The notes beneath the pieces were generated by a model. The model worked only from the letters and a program-made list of their open reading frames with translations, had not been told where the DNA came from and ran no database searches. Below are positions 12,873-25,400 of a stretch of 64,000 bases of DNA, one piece after another. The stretch's first letter is position 1. Each line of letters opens with the position of its first letter. Source of the DNA: Branchinecta lynchi. Its lineage: Eukaryota > Arthropoda > Branchiopoda > Anostraca > Branchinectidae. A program made the position numbers and the translations under genes. Where the stretch lies: NCBI GenBank assembly GCA_023053575.1, contig JAKZAP010000123.1, forward strand, positions 1-64,000. Reading direction: 5' to 3'.

Positions 12873-13320
12873 GAACGTTTTGGGAAAACCAACACAGTGG
12901 GAAAACAAACCTTGTGGGAAAACCAACCTTGCGGGAAAACCAACCTTGGGGGAAAACAAACCTTGTGGGAAAACAAACCTTGTGGGGAAACGAACCTAGT
13001 GGGAAAACAAACCTTGTGAGAAAACAATCCTTGTGGGAAAACAAACCTTGTGGGGAAACAAACCTTGCGGGAAAACTAACCTTGTGGGAAAACAAACCCT
13101 GCGGGAAAACCAACCTTGTGGGAAAACCAACCTTGTGGGGAAACAAACCTTTCGGGAAAACCAACCTTGTGGGAAAACAAACCTTGTGGGACAACAAACC
13201 TTGTGGGGAAACAAACCTTGTGGGAAAACCAACCTTGCGGGAAAGCGAACCTTTTGGGAAAACCAACAAAGTGGGAAAACAAACCTTGTGGGAAAACCAA
13301 CCTTGCGGGAAAACCAACCT

Positions 13321-13385
13321 TGGGGGAAAACAGTGGGAAAACAAACCTTGTGGGAAGACCAACCTAGTGGGAAACACAACCTAGT
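13321..13385 (+). repeat. Shortened unit and GAAGACC / GAAACACAACC marker
   Basis: A short unit at about 13,322-13,336 reads TTGGGGGAAAACAGTGGG, missing several bases. It is followed by GGGAAGACCAACC and TAGTGGGAAACACAACC. The same two rare states, inverted (GTTGTGTTTCCC or ATTGTGTTTCCC, then GGTTGGTCTTCCC), mark cassettes in block B at about 38,142, 44,042, 45,199 and 48,244. This segment is therefore the opposite-orientation relative of those cassettes. Confidence 0.75.
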
Positions 13386-13880
13386 GGGAAAACAAACCTT
13401 ATGGGGAAAGCAACCCTGCGGGAAAACCAACCTTGTGGGAAAACCAACCTTGTGGGAAAGCGAACCTTTTGGGAAAACCAACACAGTGGGAAAAGCAACC
13501 TTGTGGGAAAACCAAACTTGCGGGAAAACCAACCTTGGGGGAAAACAAACCTTGTGGGAAAACAAACCTTGCGGGGAAACAAACCTTGTGGGGAAACAAA
13601 CCTTGTGGGAAAACTAACCTTGTGGGAAAACAAACCTTGTGGGAAAACCAACCTTGTGGGAAAGCGAATCTTTTGGGAAAACCAACACAGTGGGAAAACA
13701 AACCTTGTGGGAAAACAAACCTTGTGGGGAAACAAACCTTGCGGGAAAACTAACCTTGTGGGAAAACAAACCCTGCGGGAAAACCAACCTTGTGGGAAAA
13801 CCAACCTTGTGGGGAAACAAACCTTTCGGGAAAACCAACCCTGTGGGAAAACAAACCTTGTGGGAAAACAAACCTTGTGG

Positions 13881-13905
13881 GGAAACAAAAATTAAGGGAA
13901 AACTA
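13881..13905 (+). repeat. Singular unit with ATTAAGGG
   Basis: A unit reads GGGGAAACAAAAATTAAGGG where the usual text would be CAAACCTTGCGGG. I saw no other copy. It sits 180 bp left of the orientation switch. Several substitutions in one unit suggest a local repair or gene-conversion scar, or a sequencing or assembly error. Confidence 0.6.
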
Positions 13906-14070
13906 ACCTTGTGGGAAAACAAACCCTGCGGGAAAACCAACCTTGTGGGAAAACCAACCTTGTGGGGAAACAAACCTTTCGGGAAAACCAACCTTGTGGG
14001 AAAACAAACCTTGTGGGAAAACAAACCTTGTGGGGAAACAAACCTTGTGGGAAAACCAACCTTGCGGGAA

Positions 14071-14090
14071 AGCGAACCACAAGGTTGGTT
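14071..14090. other. Orientation-switch junction of the satellite array
   Basis: The + strand reads a normal block A unit ending AAAGCGAACC (to 14,078), directly followed by ACAAGGTTGGTTTTCCC of block B. In other copies AAAGCGAACC is followed by TTTTGGG, and ACAAGG is preceded by TTTTCCC. Both sides therefore stop in mid-cassette and share at most the two bases CC at 14,077-14,078. The variant order on the two sides does not mirror about the junction, so this is a rearrangement breakpoint rather than the tip of a perfect palindrome. An inversion breakpoint, an inverted insertion or an assembly join could each give this. Confidence 0.9.
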
Positions 14091-16299
14091 TTCCCACAAA
14101 CTTGGTTTTCCCGCAGGGTTGCTTTCCCCATAAGGTTGGTTTTCCCACAAGGTTTGTTTTCTCACAAGGTTTGTTTTCCCACTAGGTTGTTTTTCCCACT
14201 AGGTTGGTTTTCCGAAAAGGTTTGTTTTCCCACAAGCTTTGTTTTCCCCCAAGGTTGGTTTTCCCACAAGGTTTGTTTTCCCACTGTGTTGGTTTTCCCA
14301 AAAGGTTCGCTTTCCCGGAAGGCTGGTTTTCCCACAAGGTTTGTTTCCCCACAATGTTTGTTTTATCACAAGGTTTGTTTTCCCACAAGGTTGGTTTTCC
14401 CGAAAGGTTTGTTTCCCCACAAGGTTGGTTTTCCCACAAGGCTGGTTTTCCCGCAGGGTTTGTTTTCCCACAAGGTTAGTTTTCCCGCAAGGTTTGTTTT
14501 CCCACAAGGTTAGTTTTCCCACAAGGTTTGTTTCCCCACAAGGTTTGTTCCCCCACAAGGTTTGTTTTCCCACAAGGATTGTTTTCTCACAAGGTTTGTT
14601 TTCCCACTGTGTTGGTTTTCCCAAAAGGTTCGCTTTCCCGCAAGGTTCGCTTTCCCACAAGGTTTGTTTTCCCACAAGCTTTGTTTTCCCCCAAGGTTGG
14701 TTTTCCCGCAAGGTTGGTTTTCCCACAAGGTTTGTTTTCCCACTTTGTTGGTTTTCCCAAAAGGTTCGCTTTCCCGCAAGGTTGGTTTTCCCACAAGGTT
14801 TGTTTCCCCACAAGGTTTGTTTTCCCACAAGGTTTGTTTTTCCACAAGGTTGGTTTTCCCGAAAGGTTTGTTTCCCCACAAGGTTGGTTTTCCCACAAGG
14901 TTTGTTTTCCCGCAGGGTTTGTTTTCCCACAAGGTTAGTTTTCCCGCAAGGTTTGTTTCCCCACAAGGTTTGTTTTCCCACAAGGATTGTTTTCTCACAA
15001 GGTTTGTTTTCCCACTAGGTTTGTTTCCCCACAAGGTTTGTTTTCCCACAAGGTTTGTTTTCCCCCAAGGTTGGTTTTCCCGCAAGGTTGGTTTTCCCAC
15101 AAGGTTTGTTTTCCCACTGTGTTGGTTTTCCCAAAAGGTTCGCTTTCCCGCAAGGTTGGTTTTCCCCCAAGGTTGGTTTTCCCGCAGGGTTTGTTTTCCC
15201 ACAAGGTTAGTTTTCCCGCAAGGTTTGTTTCCCCACAAGGTTTGTTTTCCCACAAGGTTTGTTTTCACAATGTGTTGGTTTTCCCAAAAGGTTCGCTTTC
15301 CCACAAGGTTGGTTTTCCCACAAGGTTGGTTTTCCCACAAGGTTGGTTTTCCCACAAGGTTGGTTTTCCCGCAGGGTTGCTTTCCCCATCAGGTTGGTTT
15401 TCCCACAAGGTTTGTTTTCTCACAAGGTTTGTTTTCCCACTAGGTTGTTTTTCCCACTAGGTTGGTTTTCCCACAAGGTTTGTTTTCCCACAAGCTTTGT
15501 TTTCCCCCAAGGTTGTTTTTCCCACTAGGCTGGTTTTCCCACAAGGTTTGTTTTCCCACAAGCTTTGTTTTCCCCCAAGGTTGGTTTTCCCGCAAGGTTG
15601 GTTTACCCACAAGGTTTGTTTTCCCACTGTGTTGGTTTTCCCAAAAGGTTCGCTTTCCCGCAAGGTTGGTTTTCCCACAAGGTTTGTTTCCCCACAAGGT
15701 TTGTTTTCCCACAAGGTTTATTTTCCCACAAGGTTGGTTTTCCCGAAAGGTTTGTTTCCCCACAAGGTTGGTTTTCCCACAAGGTTGGTTTTCCCGCAGG
15801 GTTTGTTTTCCCACAAGGTTAGTTTTCCCGCAAGGTTTGTTTCCCCACAAGTTTTGTTTTCCCACAAGGTTTGTTTTCCCACTGTGTTGGTTTTCCAAAA
15901 GGTTCGCTTTCCCAAAAGGTTGGTTTTCCCACAAGGTTGGTTTTCCCACAAGGTTGGTTTTCCCGCAGGGTTGCTTTCCCCATAAGGTTGGTTTTCCCAA
16001 AAGGTTCGCTTTCCCGCAAGGCTGGTTTTCCCACAAGGTTTGTTTCCCCACAATGTTTGTTTTCTCACAAGGTTTGTTTTCCCACAAGGTTGGTTTTCCC
16101 GAAAGGTTTGTTTCCCCACAAGGTTGGTTTTCCCACAAGGCTGGTTTTCCCGCAGGGTTTGTTTTCCCACAAGGTTAGTTTTCCCGCAAGGTTTGTTTTC
16201 CCACAAGGTTAGTTTTCTCACAAGGTTTGTTTCCCCACAAGGTTTGTTTCCCCACAAGGTTTGTTTTCCCACAAGGATTGTTTTCTCACAAGGTTTGTT

Positions 16300-19200
16300 T
16301 TCCCACTGTGTTGGTTTTCCCAAGAGGTTCGCTTTCCCGCAAGGTTCGCTTTCCCGCAAGGTTGGTTTTCCCACAAGGTTTGTTTTCTCACAAGGTTTGT
16401 GTTCCCACTAGGTTTGTGTCCCCACAAGGTTTGTTTTCTCACAAGATTTGTTTTCCCACAAGGTTTGTTTTCCCACAAGGTTTGTTTTGCCACAAGGTTG
16501 GTTTTCCAGAAAGGTTTGTTTCCCCACAAGGTTGGTTTTCCCACAAGGTTTGTTTTCCCGCAGGGTTTGTTTTCCCACAAGGTTAGTTTTCCCGCAAGCT
16601 TTGTTTTCCCACAAGGTTAGTTTTCCCACAAGGTTTGTTTCCCCACAAGGTTTGTTTCCCCACAAGGTTTGTTTTCCCACAAGGATTGTTTTCCCACAAG
16701 GTTTGTTTTCCCACTGTGTTGGTTTTCCCAAAAGGTTCGCTTTCCCGCAAGGTTGGTTTTCCCACAAGGTTGGTTTTCCCGCAGGGTTTGTTTCCCCATA
16801 AGGTTGGTTTTCCCAGAAGGTTTGTTTTCTCACAAGGTTTGTTTTCCCACTAGGTTGGTTTTCCCACAAGGTTTGTTTTCCCACAAGGTTTGCTTACCCA
16901 CAAGGTTTGTTTTCCCCCAAGGTTGGTTTTCCCGCAAGGTTGGTTTTCCCATAAGGTTGGTTTTCCCACAAGGTTGGTTTTCCCGCAAGGTTAGTTTTCC
17001 CACAAGGTCTGATTTAACACAATGTTTGTTTTCCCACAAGGTTGGTTTTCCCGAAAGGTTTGTTTCCCCACAAGGTTGGTTTTCCCACAAGGTTGGTTTT
17101 CCCGCAGGGTTTGTTTTCCCACAAGGTTAGTTTTCCCGCAAGGTTTGTTTTCCCACAAGGTTGGTTTTCCCGAAAGGTTTGTTTCCCCACAAGGTTGGTT
17201 TTCCCACAAGGTTGGTTTTCCCGCAGGGTTTGTTTTCCCACAAGGTTAGTTTTCCCGCAAGGTTTGTTTCCCCACAGGGTTTGTTTTCCCACAAGGTTTG
17301 TTTTCCCACTGTGTTGGTTTTCCCAAAAGGTTCGCTTTCCCACAAGGTTGGTTTTCCCACAAGGTTGGTTTTTCCACAAGGTTGATTTTCCCGCAGGGTT
17401 GCTTTCCCCATGAGGTTGGTTTTCCCACAAGGTTTGTTTTCTCACAAGGTTTGTTTTCCCACTAGGTTGTTTTTCCCACTAGGTTGGTTTTCCCACAAGG
17501 TTTGTTTTCCCACAAGCTTTGTTTTCCCCCAAGGTTGGTTTTCCCGCAGGGTTTGTTTTCCCACAAGGTTAGTTTTCCCGCAAGGTTTGTTTCCCCACAA
17601 GGTTTGTTTTCCCACAAGGTTTGTTTTCCCACTGTGTTGGTTTTCCCAAAAGGTTCGCTTTCCCACAAGGTTGGTTTTCCCACAAGGTTGGTTTTCCCAC
17701 AAGGTTTGTTTCCCCACAAGGTTTGTTTCCCCACAAGGTTTGTTTCCACACAAGTTTTGTTTCCCCACAAGGTTTGTTTTCCCACAAGGATTGTTTTCTC
17801 ACAAGGTTTGTTTTCCCACAAGGTTTGTTTCCCCACAAGGTTTGTTTCCCCACATGGTTTGTTTTCCCACAAGGTTAGTTTTCCCACAAGGTTTGTTTCC
17901 CCACAAGGTTTGTTTCCCCACAAGGTTTGTTCTCCCACAAGGATTGTTTTCTCACAAGGTTTGTTTTCCCACTGTGTTGGTTTTCCCAAGAGGTTCGCTT
18001 TCCCGCAAGGTTCGCTTTCCCGCAAGGTTGGTTTTCCCACAAGGTTTGTTTTCTCACAAGGTTTGTTTTCCCACTTTTTTGGTTTTCCCAAGAGGTTCGC
18101 TTTCCCGCAAGGTTCGCTTTCCCGCAAGGTTGGTTTTCCCACAAGGTTTGTTTTCTCACAAGGTTTGTTTTCCCACTAGGTTTGTTTTCCCACAAGGTTT
18201 GTTTTCTCACATGGTTTGTTTTCCCACAAGGTTTGTTTTCCCACAAGGTTTGTTTTCCCACAAGGTTTGTTTTGCCACAAGGTTGGTTTTCCAGAAAGGT
18301 TTGTTTCCCCACAAGGTTGGTTTTCCCACAAGGTTTGTTTTCCCGCAGGGTTTGTTTTCCCATAAGGTTAGTTTTCCCGCAAGGTTTGTTTTCCCACAAG
18401 GTTAGTTTTCCCACAAGGTTTGTTTCCCCACAAGGTTTGTTTCCCCACAAGGTTTGTTTTCCCACAAGGATTGTTTTCTCACAAGGTTTGTTTTCCCACT
18501 GTGTTGGTTTTCCCAAAAGGTTCGCTTTCCCGCAAGGTTGGTTTTCCCACAAGGTTGGTTTTCCCGCAGGGTTTGTTTCCCCATAAGGTTGGTTTTCCCA
18601 CAAGGTTTATTTTCTCACAAGGTTTGTTTTCCCACTAGGTTGGTTTTCCCACAAGGTTTGTTTTCCCACAAGGTTTGTTTACCCACAAGGTTTGTTTTCC
18701 CCCAAGGTTGGTTTTCCCGCAAGGTTGGTTTTCCCATAAGGTTGGTTTTCCCACAAGGTTGGTTTTCCCGCAAGGTTAGTTTTTCCACAAGGTCTGATTT
18801 AACACAATGTTTGTTTTCCCACAAGGTTGGTTTTCCCGAAAGGTTTGTTTCCCCACAAGGTTGGTTTTCCCACAAGGTTGGTTTTCCCGCAGGGTTTGTT
18901 TTCCCACAAGGTTAGTTTTCCCGCAAGGTTTGTTTTCCCACAAGGTTGGTTTTCCCGAAAGGTTTGTTTCCCCACAAGGTTGGTTTTCCCACAAGGTTGG
19001 TTTTCCCGCAGGGTTTGTTTTCCCACAAGGTTAGTTTTCCCGCAAGGTTTGTTTCCCCACAAGGTTTGTTTTCCCACAAGGTTTGTTTTCCCACTGTGTT
19101 GGTTTTCCCAAAAGGTTCGCTTTCCCACAAGGTTGGTTTTCCCACAAGGTTGGTTTTCGCACAAGGTTGGTTTTCCCGCAGGGTTGCTTTCCCTATAAGG

Positions 19201-19475
19201 TTGGTTTTCCCACAAGGTTTGTTTTCTCACAAGGTTTGTTTTCCCACTAGGTTGTTTTTCCCACTAGGTTGGTTTTCCCACAAGGTTTGTTTTCCCACAA
19301 GCTTTGTTTTCCCCCAAGGTTGGTTTTCCCGCAGGGTTTGTTTTCCCACAAGGTTAGTTTTCCCGCAAGGTTTGTTTCCCCACAAGGTTTGTTTTCCCAC
19401 AAGCTTTGTTTTCCCACTGTGTTGGTTTTCCCAAAAGGTTCGCTTTCCCACAAGGTTGGTTTTCCCACAAGGTTG
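16300..19475 (-). repeat. Tandem duplication, 1,785-bp offset
   Basis: Landmarks at 16,490 (GCCAC), 16,669, 17,006 (TTAA unit), 17,410 and 17,484 recur 1,768-1,785 bp later at 18,273, 18,454, 18,791, 19,195 and 19,269. 1,785 is 105 x 17; the 17-bp step is one monomer gained or lost early in the segment. The copy limits, about 16.3-17.7 and 18.1-19.5 kb, are judged by eye. Confidence 0.8.
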
Positions 19476-22400
19476 GTTTTCCCGCAGGGTTGCTTTCCCC
19501 ATAAGGTTGGTTTTCCCACAAGGTTTGTTTTCTCACAAGGTTTGTTTTCCCACTAGGTTGTTTTTCCCACTAGGTTGGTTTTCCCACAAGGTTTGTTTTC
19601 CCACAAGCTTTGTTTTCCCCCAAGGTTGTTTTTCCCACTAGGTTGGTTTTCCCACAAGGTTTTTTTTTCCCACAAGCTTTGTTTTCCCCCAAGGTTGGTT
19701 TTCCCGCAAGGTTGGTTTACCCACAAGGTTTGTTTTCCCACTGTGTTGGTTTTCCCAAAAGGTTCGCTTTCCCGCAAGGTTGGTTTTCCCACAAGGTTTG
19801 TTTCCCCACAAGGTTTGTTTTCCCACAAGGTTTGTTTTCCCACAAGGTTGGTTTTCCCGAAAGGTTGGTTTCCCCACAACGTTGGTTTTCCCACAAGGTT
19901 GGTTTTCCCGCAGGGTTTGTTTTCCCACAAGGTTAGTTTTCCCGCAAGGTTTGTTTCCCCACAAGGTTTGTTTTCCCACAAGGTTTGTTTTCCCACTGTG
20001 TTCGTTTTCCCAAAAGGTTCGCTTTCCCAAAAGGTTGGTTTTCCCACAAGGCTGGTTTTCCCACAAGGTTGGTTTTCCCGCAGGGTTGCTTTCCCCATAA
20101 GGTTGGTTTCCCCAAAAGGTTCGCTTTCCCGCAAGGCTGGTTTTCCCACAAGGTTTGTTTCCCCACAATGTTTGTTTTCTCACAAGGTTTGTTTTCCCAC
20201 TGTGTTGGTTTTCCCAAAAGGTTTGCTTTCCCGCAAGGTTGGTTTTCCCACAAGGTTTGTTTCCCCACAAGGTTTGTTTTCCCACAAGGTTTGTTTTCCC
20301 ACAAGGTTGGTTTCCCCGAAAGGTTTGTTTCCCCACAAGGTTGGTTTTCCCACAAGGTTGGTTTTCCCGCAGGGTTTGTTTTCCCACAAGGTTAGTTTTC
20401 CCGCAAGCTTTGTTTCCCCACAAGGTTTGTTTTCCCACAAGGTTTGTTTTCCCACTGTGTTGGTTTTCCCAAAAGGTTCGCTTTCCCAAAAGGTTGGTTT
20501 TCCCACAAGGTTGGTTTTCCCACAAGGTTGGTTTTCCCGCAGGGTTGCTTTCCCCATAAGGTTGGTTTTCCCAAAAGGTTCGCTTTCCCGCAAGGCTGGT
20601 TTTCCCACAAGGTTTGTTTCCCCACAATGTTTGTTTTTTCACAAGGTATGTTTTCCCACAAGGTTGGTTTTCCCGAAAGGTTTGTTTCCCCACAAGGTTG
20701 GTTTTCCCACAAGGCTGGTTTTCCCGCAGGGTTTGTTTTCCCACAAGGTTAGTTTTCCCGCAAGGTTTGTTTTCCCACAAGGTTAGTTTTCCCACAAGGT
20801 TTGTTTCCCCACAAGGTTAGTTTCCCCACAAGGTTTGTTTTCCCACAAGGATTGTTTTCTCACAAGGTTTGTTTTCCCACTGTGTTGGTTTTCCCAAGAG
20901 GTTCGCTTTCCCGCAAGGTTTGCTTTCCCGCAAGGTTGGTTTTCCCACAAGGTTTGTTTTCTCACAAGGTTTGTTTTCCCACTAGGTTTGTTTCCCCACA
21001 AGGTTTGTTTTCTCACAAGGTTTGTTTTCCCACAAGGTTTGTTTTCTCACAAGGTTTGTTTTCCCACTAGGTTTGTTTCCCCACAAGGTTTGTTTTCTCA
21101 CAAGGTTTGTTTTCCCACAAGGTTTGTTTTCCCACAAGGTTTGTTTTCCCACAAGGTTTGTTTTGCCACAAGGTTGGTTTTCCAGAAAGGTTTGTTTCCC
21201 CACAAGGTTGGTTTTCCCACAAGGTTTGTTTTCCCGCAGGGTTTGTTTTCCCACAAGGTTAGTTTTCCCGCAAGGTTTGTTTTCCCACAAGGTTAGTTTT
21301 CCCACAAGGTTTGTTTCCCCACAAGGTTTGTTTCCCCACAAGGTTTGTTTTCCCACAAGGATTGTTTTCTCACAAGGTTTGTTTACCCACAAGGTTTGTT
21401 TTCCCCCAAGGTTGGTTTTCCCGCAAGGTTGGTTTTCCCATAAGGTTGGTTTTCCCGCTAGGTTTGTTTCCCCACAAGGTTTGTTTTCCCACAAGGTTTG
21501 TTTTCCCCCAAGGTTGGTTTTCCCACTAGGTTTGTTTCCCCACAAGGTTTGTTTTCTCATAAGGTTTGTTTTCCCACAAGGTTTGTTTTCCCACAAGGTT
21601 TATTTTCCCACAAGGTTTTTTTTCCCACAAGGTTGGTTTTCCCACAAGGCTAGTTTTCCCACAAGGTTTGTTTCCCCACAAGGTTTGTTTCCCCACAAGG
21701 TTTGTTTTCCCACAAGGATTGTTTTTTCACAAGGTTTGTTTTCCCACTGTGTTGGTTTTCCCAAAAGGTTCGCTTTCCCGCAAGGTTTGTTTTCCCACAA
21801 GGTTAGTTTTCCCACAAGGTTTGTTTCCCCACAAGGTTTGTTTCCCCACAAGGTTTGTTTTCCCACAAGGATTGTTTTCTCACAAGGTTTGTTTTCCCAC
21901 TGTGTTGGTTTTCCCAAAAGGTTCGCTTTCCCGCAAGGTTGGTTTTCCCACAAGGTTGGTTTTCCCGCAGGGTTTGTTTCCCCATAAGGTTGGTTTTCCC
22001 ACAAGGTTTGTTTTCTCACAAGGTTTGTTTTCCCACAAGGTTTGTTTTCCCACAAGGTTTCTTTTCCCACAAGCTTCGTTTTCCCGCAGGGTTTGTTTTC
22101 CAACAAGGTTAGTTTTCCCGAAAGGTTTGTTTCCCCACAAGGTTGGTTTTCCCGCAGGTTTTTTTTTCCCACAAGGTTAGTTTCCCCGCAAGGTTTGTTT
22201 CCCCCCAAGGTTTGTTTTCCCACAAGGATTGTTTTCTCACAAGGTTTGTTTTCCCACTAGGTTTGTTTCCCCACAAGGTTTGTTTTCCCACATGGTTTCT
22301 TTTCCCCCAAGGTTGGTTTTCCCGCAAGGTTGGTTTTCCCACAAGGTTTTTTTCCCACTGTGTTGGTTTTCCCAAAAGGTTCGCTTTCCCGCAAGGTTGG

Positions 22401-25400
22401 TTTTCCCACAAGGTTGGTTTTCCCGCAGGGTTTGTTTCCCCATAAGGTTGGTTTTCCCACAAGGTTTGTTTTCTCACAAGGTTTGTTTTCCCACAAGGTT
22501 TGTTTTCCCACAAGGTTTGTTTTCCCACAAGGTTCGTTTTCCCGCAGGGTTTGTTTTCCCACAAGGTTAGTTTTCCCGAAAGGTTTGTTTCCCCACAAGG
22601 TTGGTTTTCCCACAAGGTTGGTTTTCCCGCAGGGTTTGTTTTCCCACAAGCTTTGTTTTCCCCCAAGGTTGGTTTTCCCGCAAGGTTGTGTTTCCCACAA
22701 GGTTTGTTTGCCCACTGTGTTGGTTTTCCCAAAAGGTTCGCTTTCCCGCAAGGTTGGTTTTCCCACAAGGTTTGTTTCCCCACAAGGTTTGTTTTCCCAT
22801 AAGGTTTGTTTTCCCACAAGGTTTGTTTTCCCACAAGGTTTGTTTTCCCACAAGGTTTGTTTTCCCACAAGGTTGGTTTTCCCGCAAGGTTGGTTTTTTC
22901 ACAAGGTTTGTGTTCCCACTGTGTTGGTTTTCCCAAAAGGTTCGCTTTCCCACAAGGTTGGTTTTCCCACAAGGTTGGTTTTCCCGCTGGGTTGCTTTAC
23001 CCATAAGGTTTGTTTTCCCACAAGGTTTTATTTTCCCACAAGGTTTGTTTTCCCACAAGGTTTGTTTTCCCGAAAGGTTTGTTTCCCCACAAGGTTGGTT
23101 TTCCCACAAGGTTGGTTTTCCCGCAGGGTTTGTTTTCCCACAAGGTTAGTTTTCCCGCAAGGTTTGTTTTCCCACAAGGTTAGTTTTCCCACAAGGTTTG
23201 TTTCCCCACAAGGTTTGTTTCCCCACAAGGTTTGTTTTCCCACAAGGATTGTTTTCTCACAAGGTTTGTTTTCCCACTGTGTTGGTTTTCCCAAAAGGTT
23301 CGCTTTCCCGCAAGGTCGGTTTTCCCACAAGGTTGGTTTTCCCGCAGGGTTGCTTTCCCCATAAGGTTGGTTTTCCCACAAGGTTTGTTTTCTCACAAGG
23401 TTTGTTTTCCCACTAGGTTGTTTTTCCCACTAGGTTGGTTTTCCCACAAGGTTTGTTTTCCCACAAGCTTTGTTTTCCCCCAAGGTTGTTTTTCCCACTA
23501 GGTTGGTTTTCCCACAAGGTTTTTTTTTCCCACAAGCTTTGTTTTCCCCCAAGGTTGGTTTTCCCGCAAGGTTGGTTTACCCACAAGGTTTGTTTTCCCA
23601 CTGTGTTGGTTTTCCCAAAAGGTTCGCTTTCCCGCAAGGTTGGTTTTCCCACAAGGTTTGTTTCCCCACAAGGTTTGTTTTCCCACAAGGTTTGTTTTCC
23701 CACAAGGTTGGTTTTCCCGAAAGGTTGGTTTCCCCACAACGTTGGTTTTCCCACAAGGTTGGTTTTCCCGCAGGGTTTGTTTTCCCACAAGGTTAGTTTT
23801 CCCGCAAGGTTTGTTTCCCCACAAGGTTTGTTTTCCCACAAGGTTTGTTTTCCCACTGTGTTCGTTTTCCCAAAAGGTTCGCTTTCCCAAAAGGTTGGTT
23901 TTCCCACAAGGTTGGTTTTCCCACAAGGTTGGTTTTCCCGCAGGGTTGCTTTCCCCATAAGGTTGGTTTCCCCAAAAGGTTCGCTTTCCCGCAAGGCTGG
24001 TTTTCCCACAAGGTTTGTTTCCCCACAATGTTTGTTTTCTCACAAGGTTTGTTTTCCCACTGTGTTGGTTTTCCCAAAAGGTTTGCTTTCCCGCAAGGTT
24101 GGTTTTCCCACAAGGTTTGTTTCCCCACAAGGTTTGTTTTCCCACAAGGTTTGTTTTCCCACAAGGTTGGTTTTCCCGAAAGGTTTGTTTCCCCACAAGG
24201 TTGGTTTTCCCACAAGGTTGGTTTTCCCGCAGGGTTTGTTTTCCCACAAGGTTAGTTTTCCCGCAAGCTTTGTTTCCCCACAAGGTTTGTTTTCCCACAA
24301 GGTTTGTTTTCCCACTGTGTTGGTTTTCCCAAAAGGTTCGCTTTCCCAAAAGGTTGGTTTTCCCACAAGGTTGGTTTTCCCACAAGGTTGGTTTTCCCGC
24401 AGGGTTGCTTTCCCCATAAGGTTGGTTTTCCCAAAAGGTTCGCTTTCCCGCAAGGCTGGTTTTCCCACAAGGTTTGTTTCCCCACAATGTTTGTTTTTTC
24501 ACAAGGTATGTTTTCCCACAAGGTTGGTTTTCCCGAAAGGTTTGTTTCCCCACAAGGTTGGTTTTCCCACAAGGCTGGTTTTCCCGCAGGGTTTGTTTTC
24601 CCACAAGGTTAGTTTTCCCGCAAGGTTTGTTTTCCCACAAGGTTAGTTTTCCCACAAGGTTTGTTTCCCCACAAGGTTTGTTTCCCCACAAGGTTTGTTT
24701 TCCCACAAGGATTGTTTTCTCACAAGGTTTGTTTTCCCACTGTGTTGGTTTTCCCAAGAGGTTCGCTTTCCCGCAAGGTTTGCTTTCCCGCAAGGTTGGT
24801 TTTCCCACAAGGTTTGTTTTCTCACAAGGTTTGTTTTCCCACTAGGTTTGTTTCCCCACAAGGTTTGTTTTCTCACAAGGTTTGTTTTCCCACAAGGTTT
24901 GTTTTCTCACAAGGTTTGTTTTCCCACTAGGTTTGTTTCCCCACAAGGTTTGTTTTCTCACAAGGTTTGTTTTCCCACAAGGTTTGTTTTCCCACAAGGT
25001 TTGTTTTCCCACAAGGTTTGTTTTGCCACAAGGTTGGTTTTCCAGAAAGGTTTGTTTCCCCACAAGGTTGGTTTTCCCACAAGGTTTGTTTTCCCGCAGG
25101 GTTTGTTTTCCCACAAGGTTAGTTTTCCCGCAAGGTTTGTTTTCCCACAAGGTTAGTTTTCCCACAAGGTTTGTTTCCCCACAAGGTTTGTTTCCCCACA
25201 AGGTTTGTTTTCCCACAAGGATTGTTTTCTCACAAGGTTTGTTTACCCACAAGGTTTGTTTTCCCCCAAGGTTGGTTTTCCCGCAAGGTTGGTTTTCCCA
25301 TAAGGTTGGTTTTCCCGCTAGGTTTGTTTCCCCACAAGGTTTGTTTTCCCACAAGGTTTGTTTTCCCCCAAGGTTGGTTTTCCCACTAGGTTTGTTTCCC

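Larger units (their letters stand above)
1..14078 (+). repeat. 17-bp satellite array, block A (G-rich strand on +)
   Basis: The block is continuous head-to-tail 17-bp units with consensus TTGTGGGAAAACAAACC. Recurrent variants, numbered on that consensus, are: C at 13 (CCAACC ending), G at 8 (TTGTGGGGAAAC), C4 with T13 (TTGCGGG...CTAACC), G11 with G13 (AAAGCGAACC), A6 (TTGTGAG), A2 (TAGTGGG), TTTCGGG and TTATGGGGAAAGCAACC units, and a CAACA unit followed by a CAGTGGG unit. The 17-bp register is kept except at a few small indels listed separately. No unique sequence interrupts the block. Stops in otherwise open frames come from CTAACC, CCTAGTGGG and TTGTGAG variants. The left end is cut by the window, so total array length is unknown. 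I see this directly; the satellite label follows from length and tandem structure, and I cannot assign a named family. Confidence 0.97.

Noticed and set aside
13881..13905. ATTAAGGG segment as a remnant of inserted foreign DNA
   Set aside because: It is only a few substituted bases within one unit, and the flanking units stay close to register. That is too little to call an insertion.
14075..14086. Junction sequence AACCACAAGG as a RUNX-type site
   Set aside because: It contains ACCACA only because two array ends were joined there. A single six-base match created by a breakpoint is not evidence of a regulatory site.
14040..14120. Perfect palindrome or hairpin tip at the orientation switch
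   Set aside because: The reverse complement of the left side gives a TTCGCTTTCCCGC unit first, while the right side begins with GGTTGGTTTTCCCAC and then CCCGCAGGG. The variant orders do not mirror, so only general monomer similarity pairs the arms.
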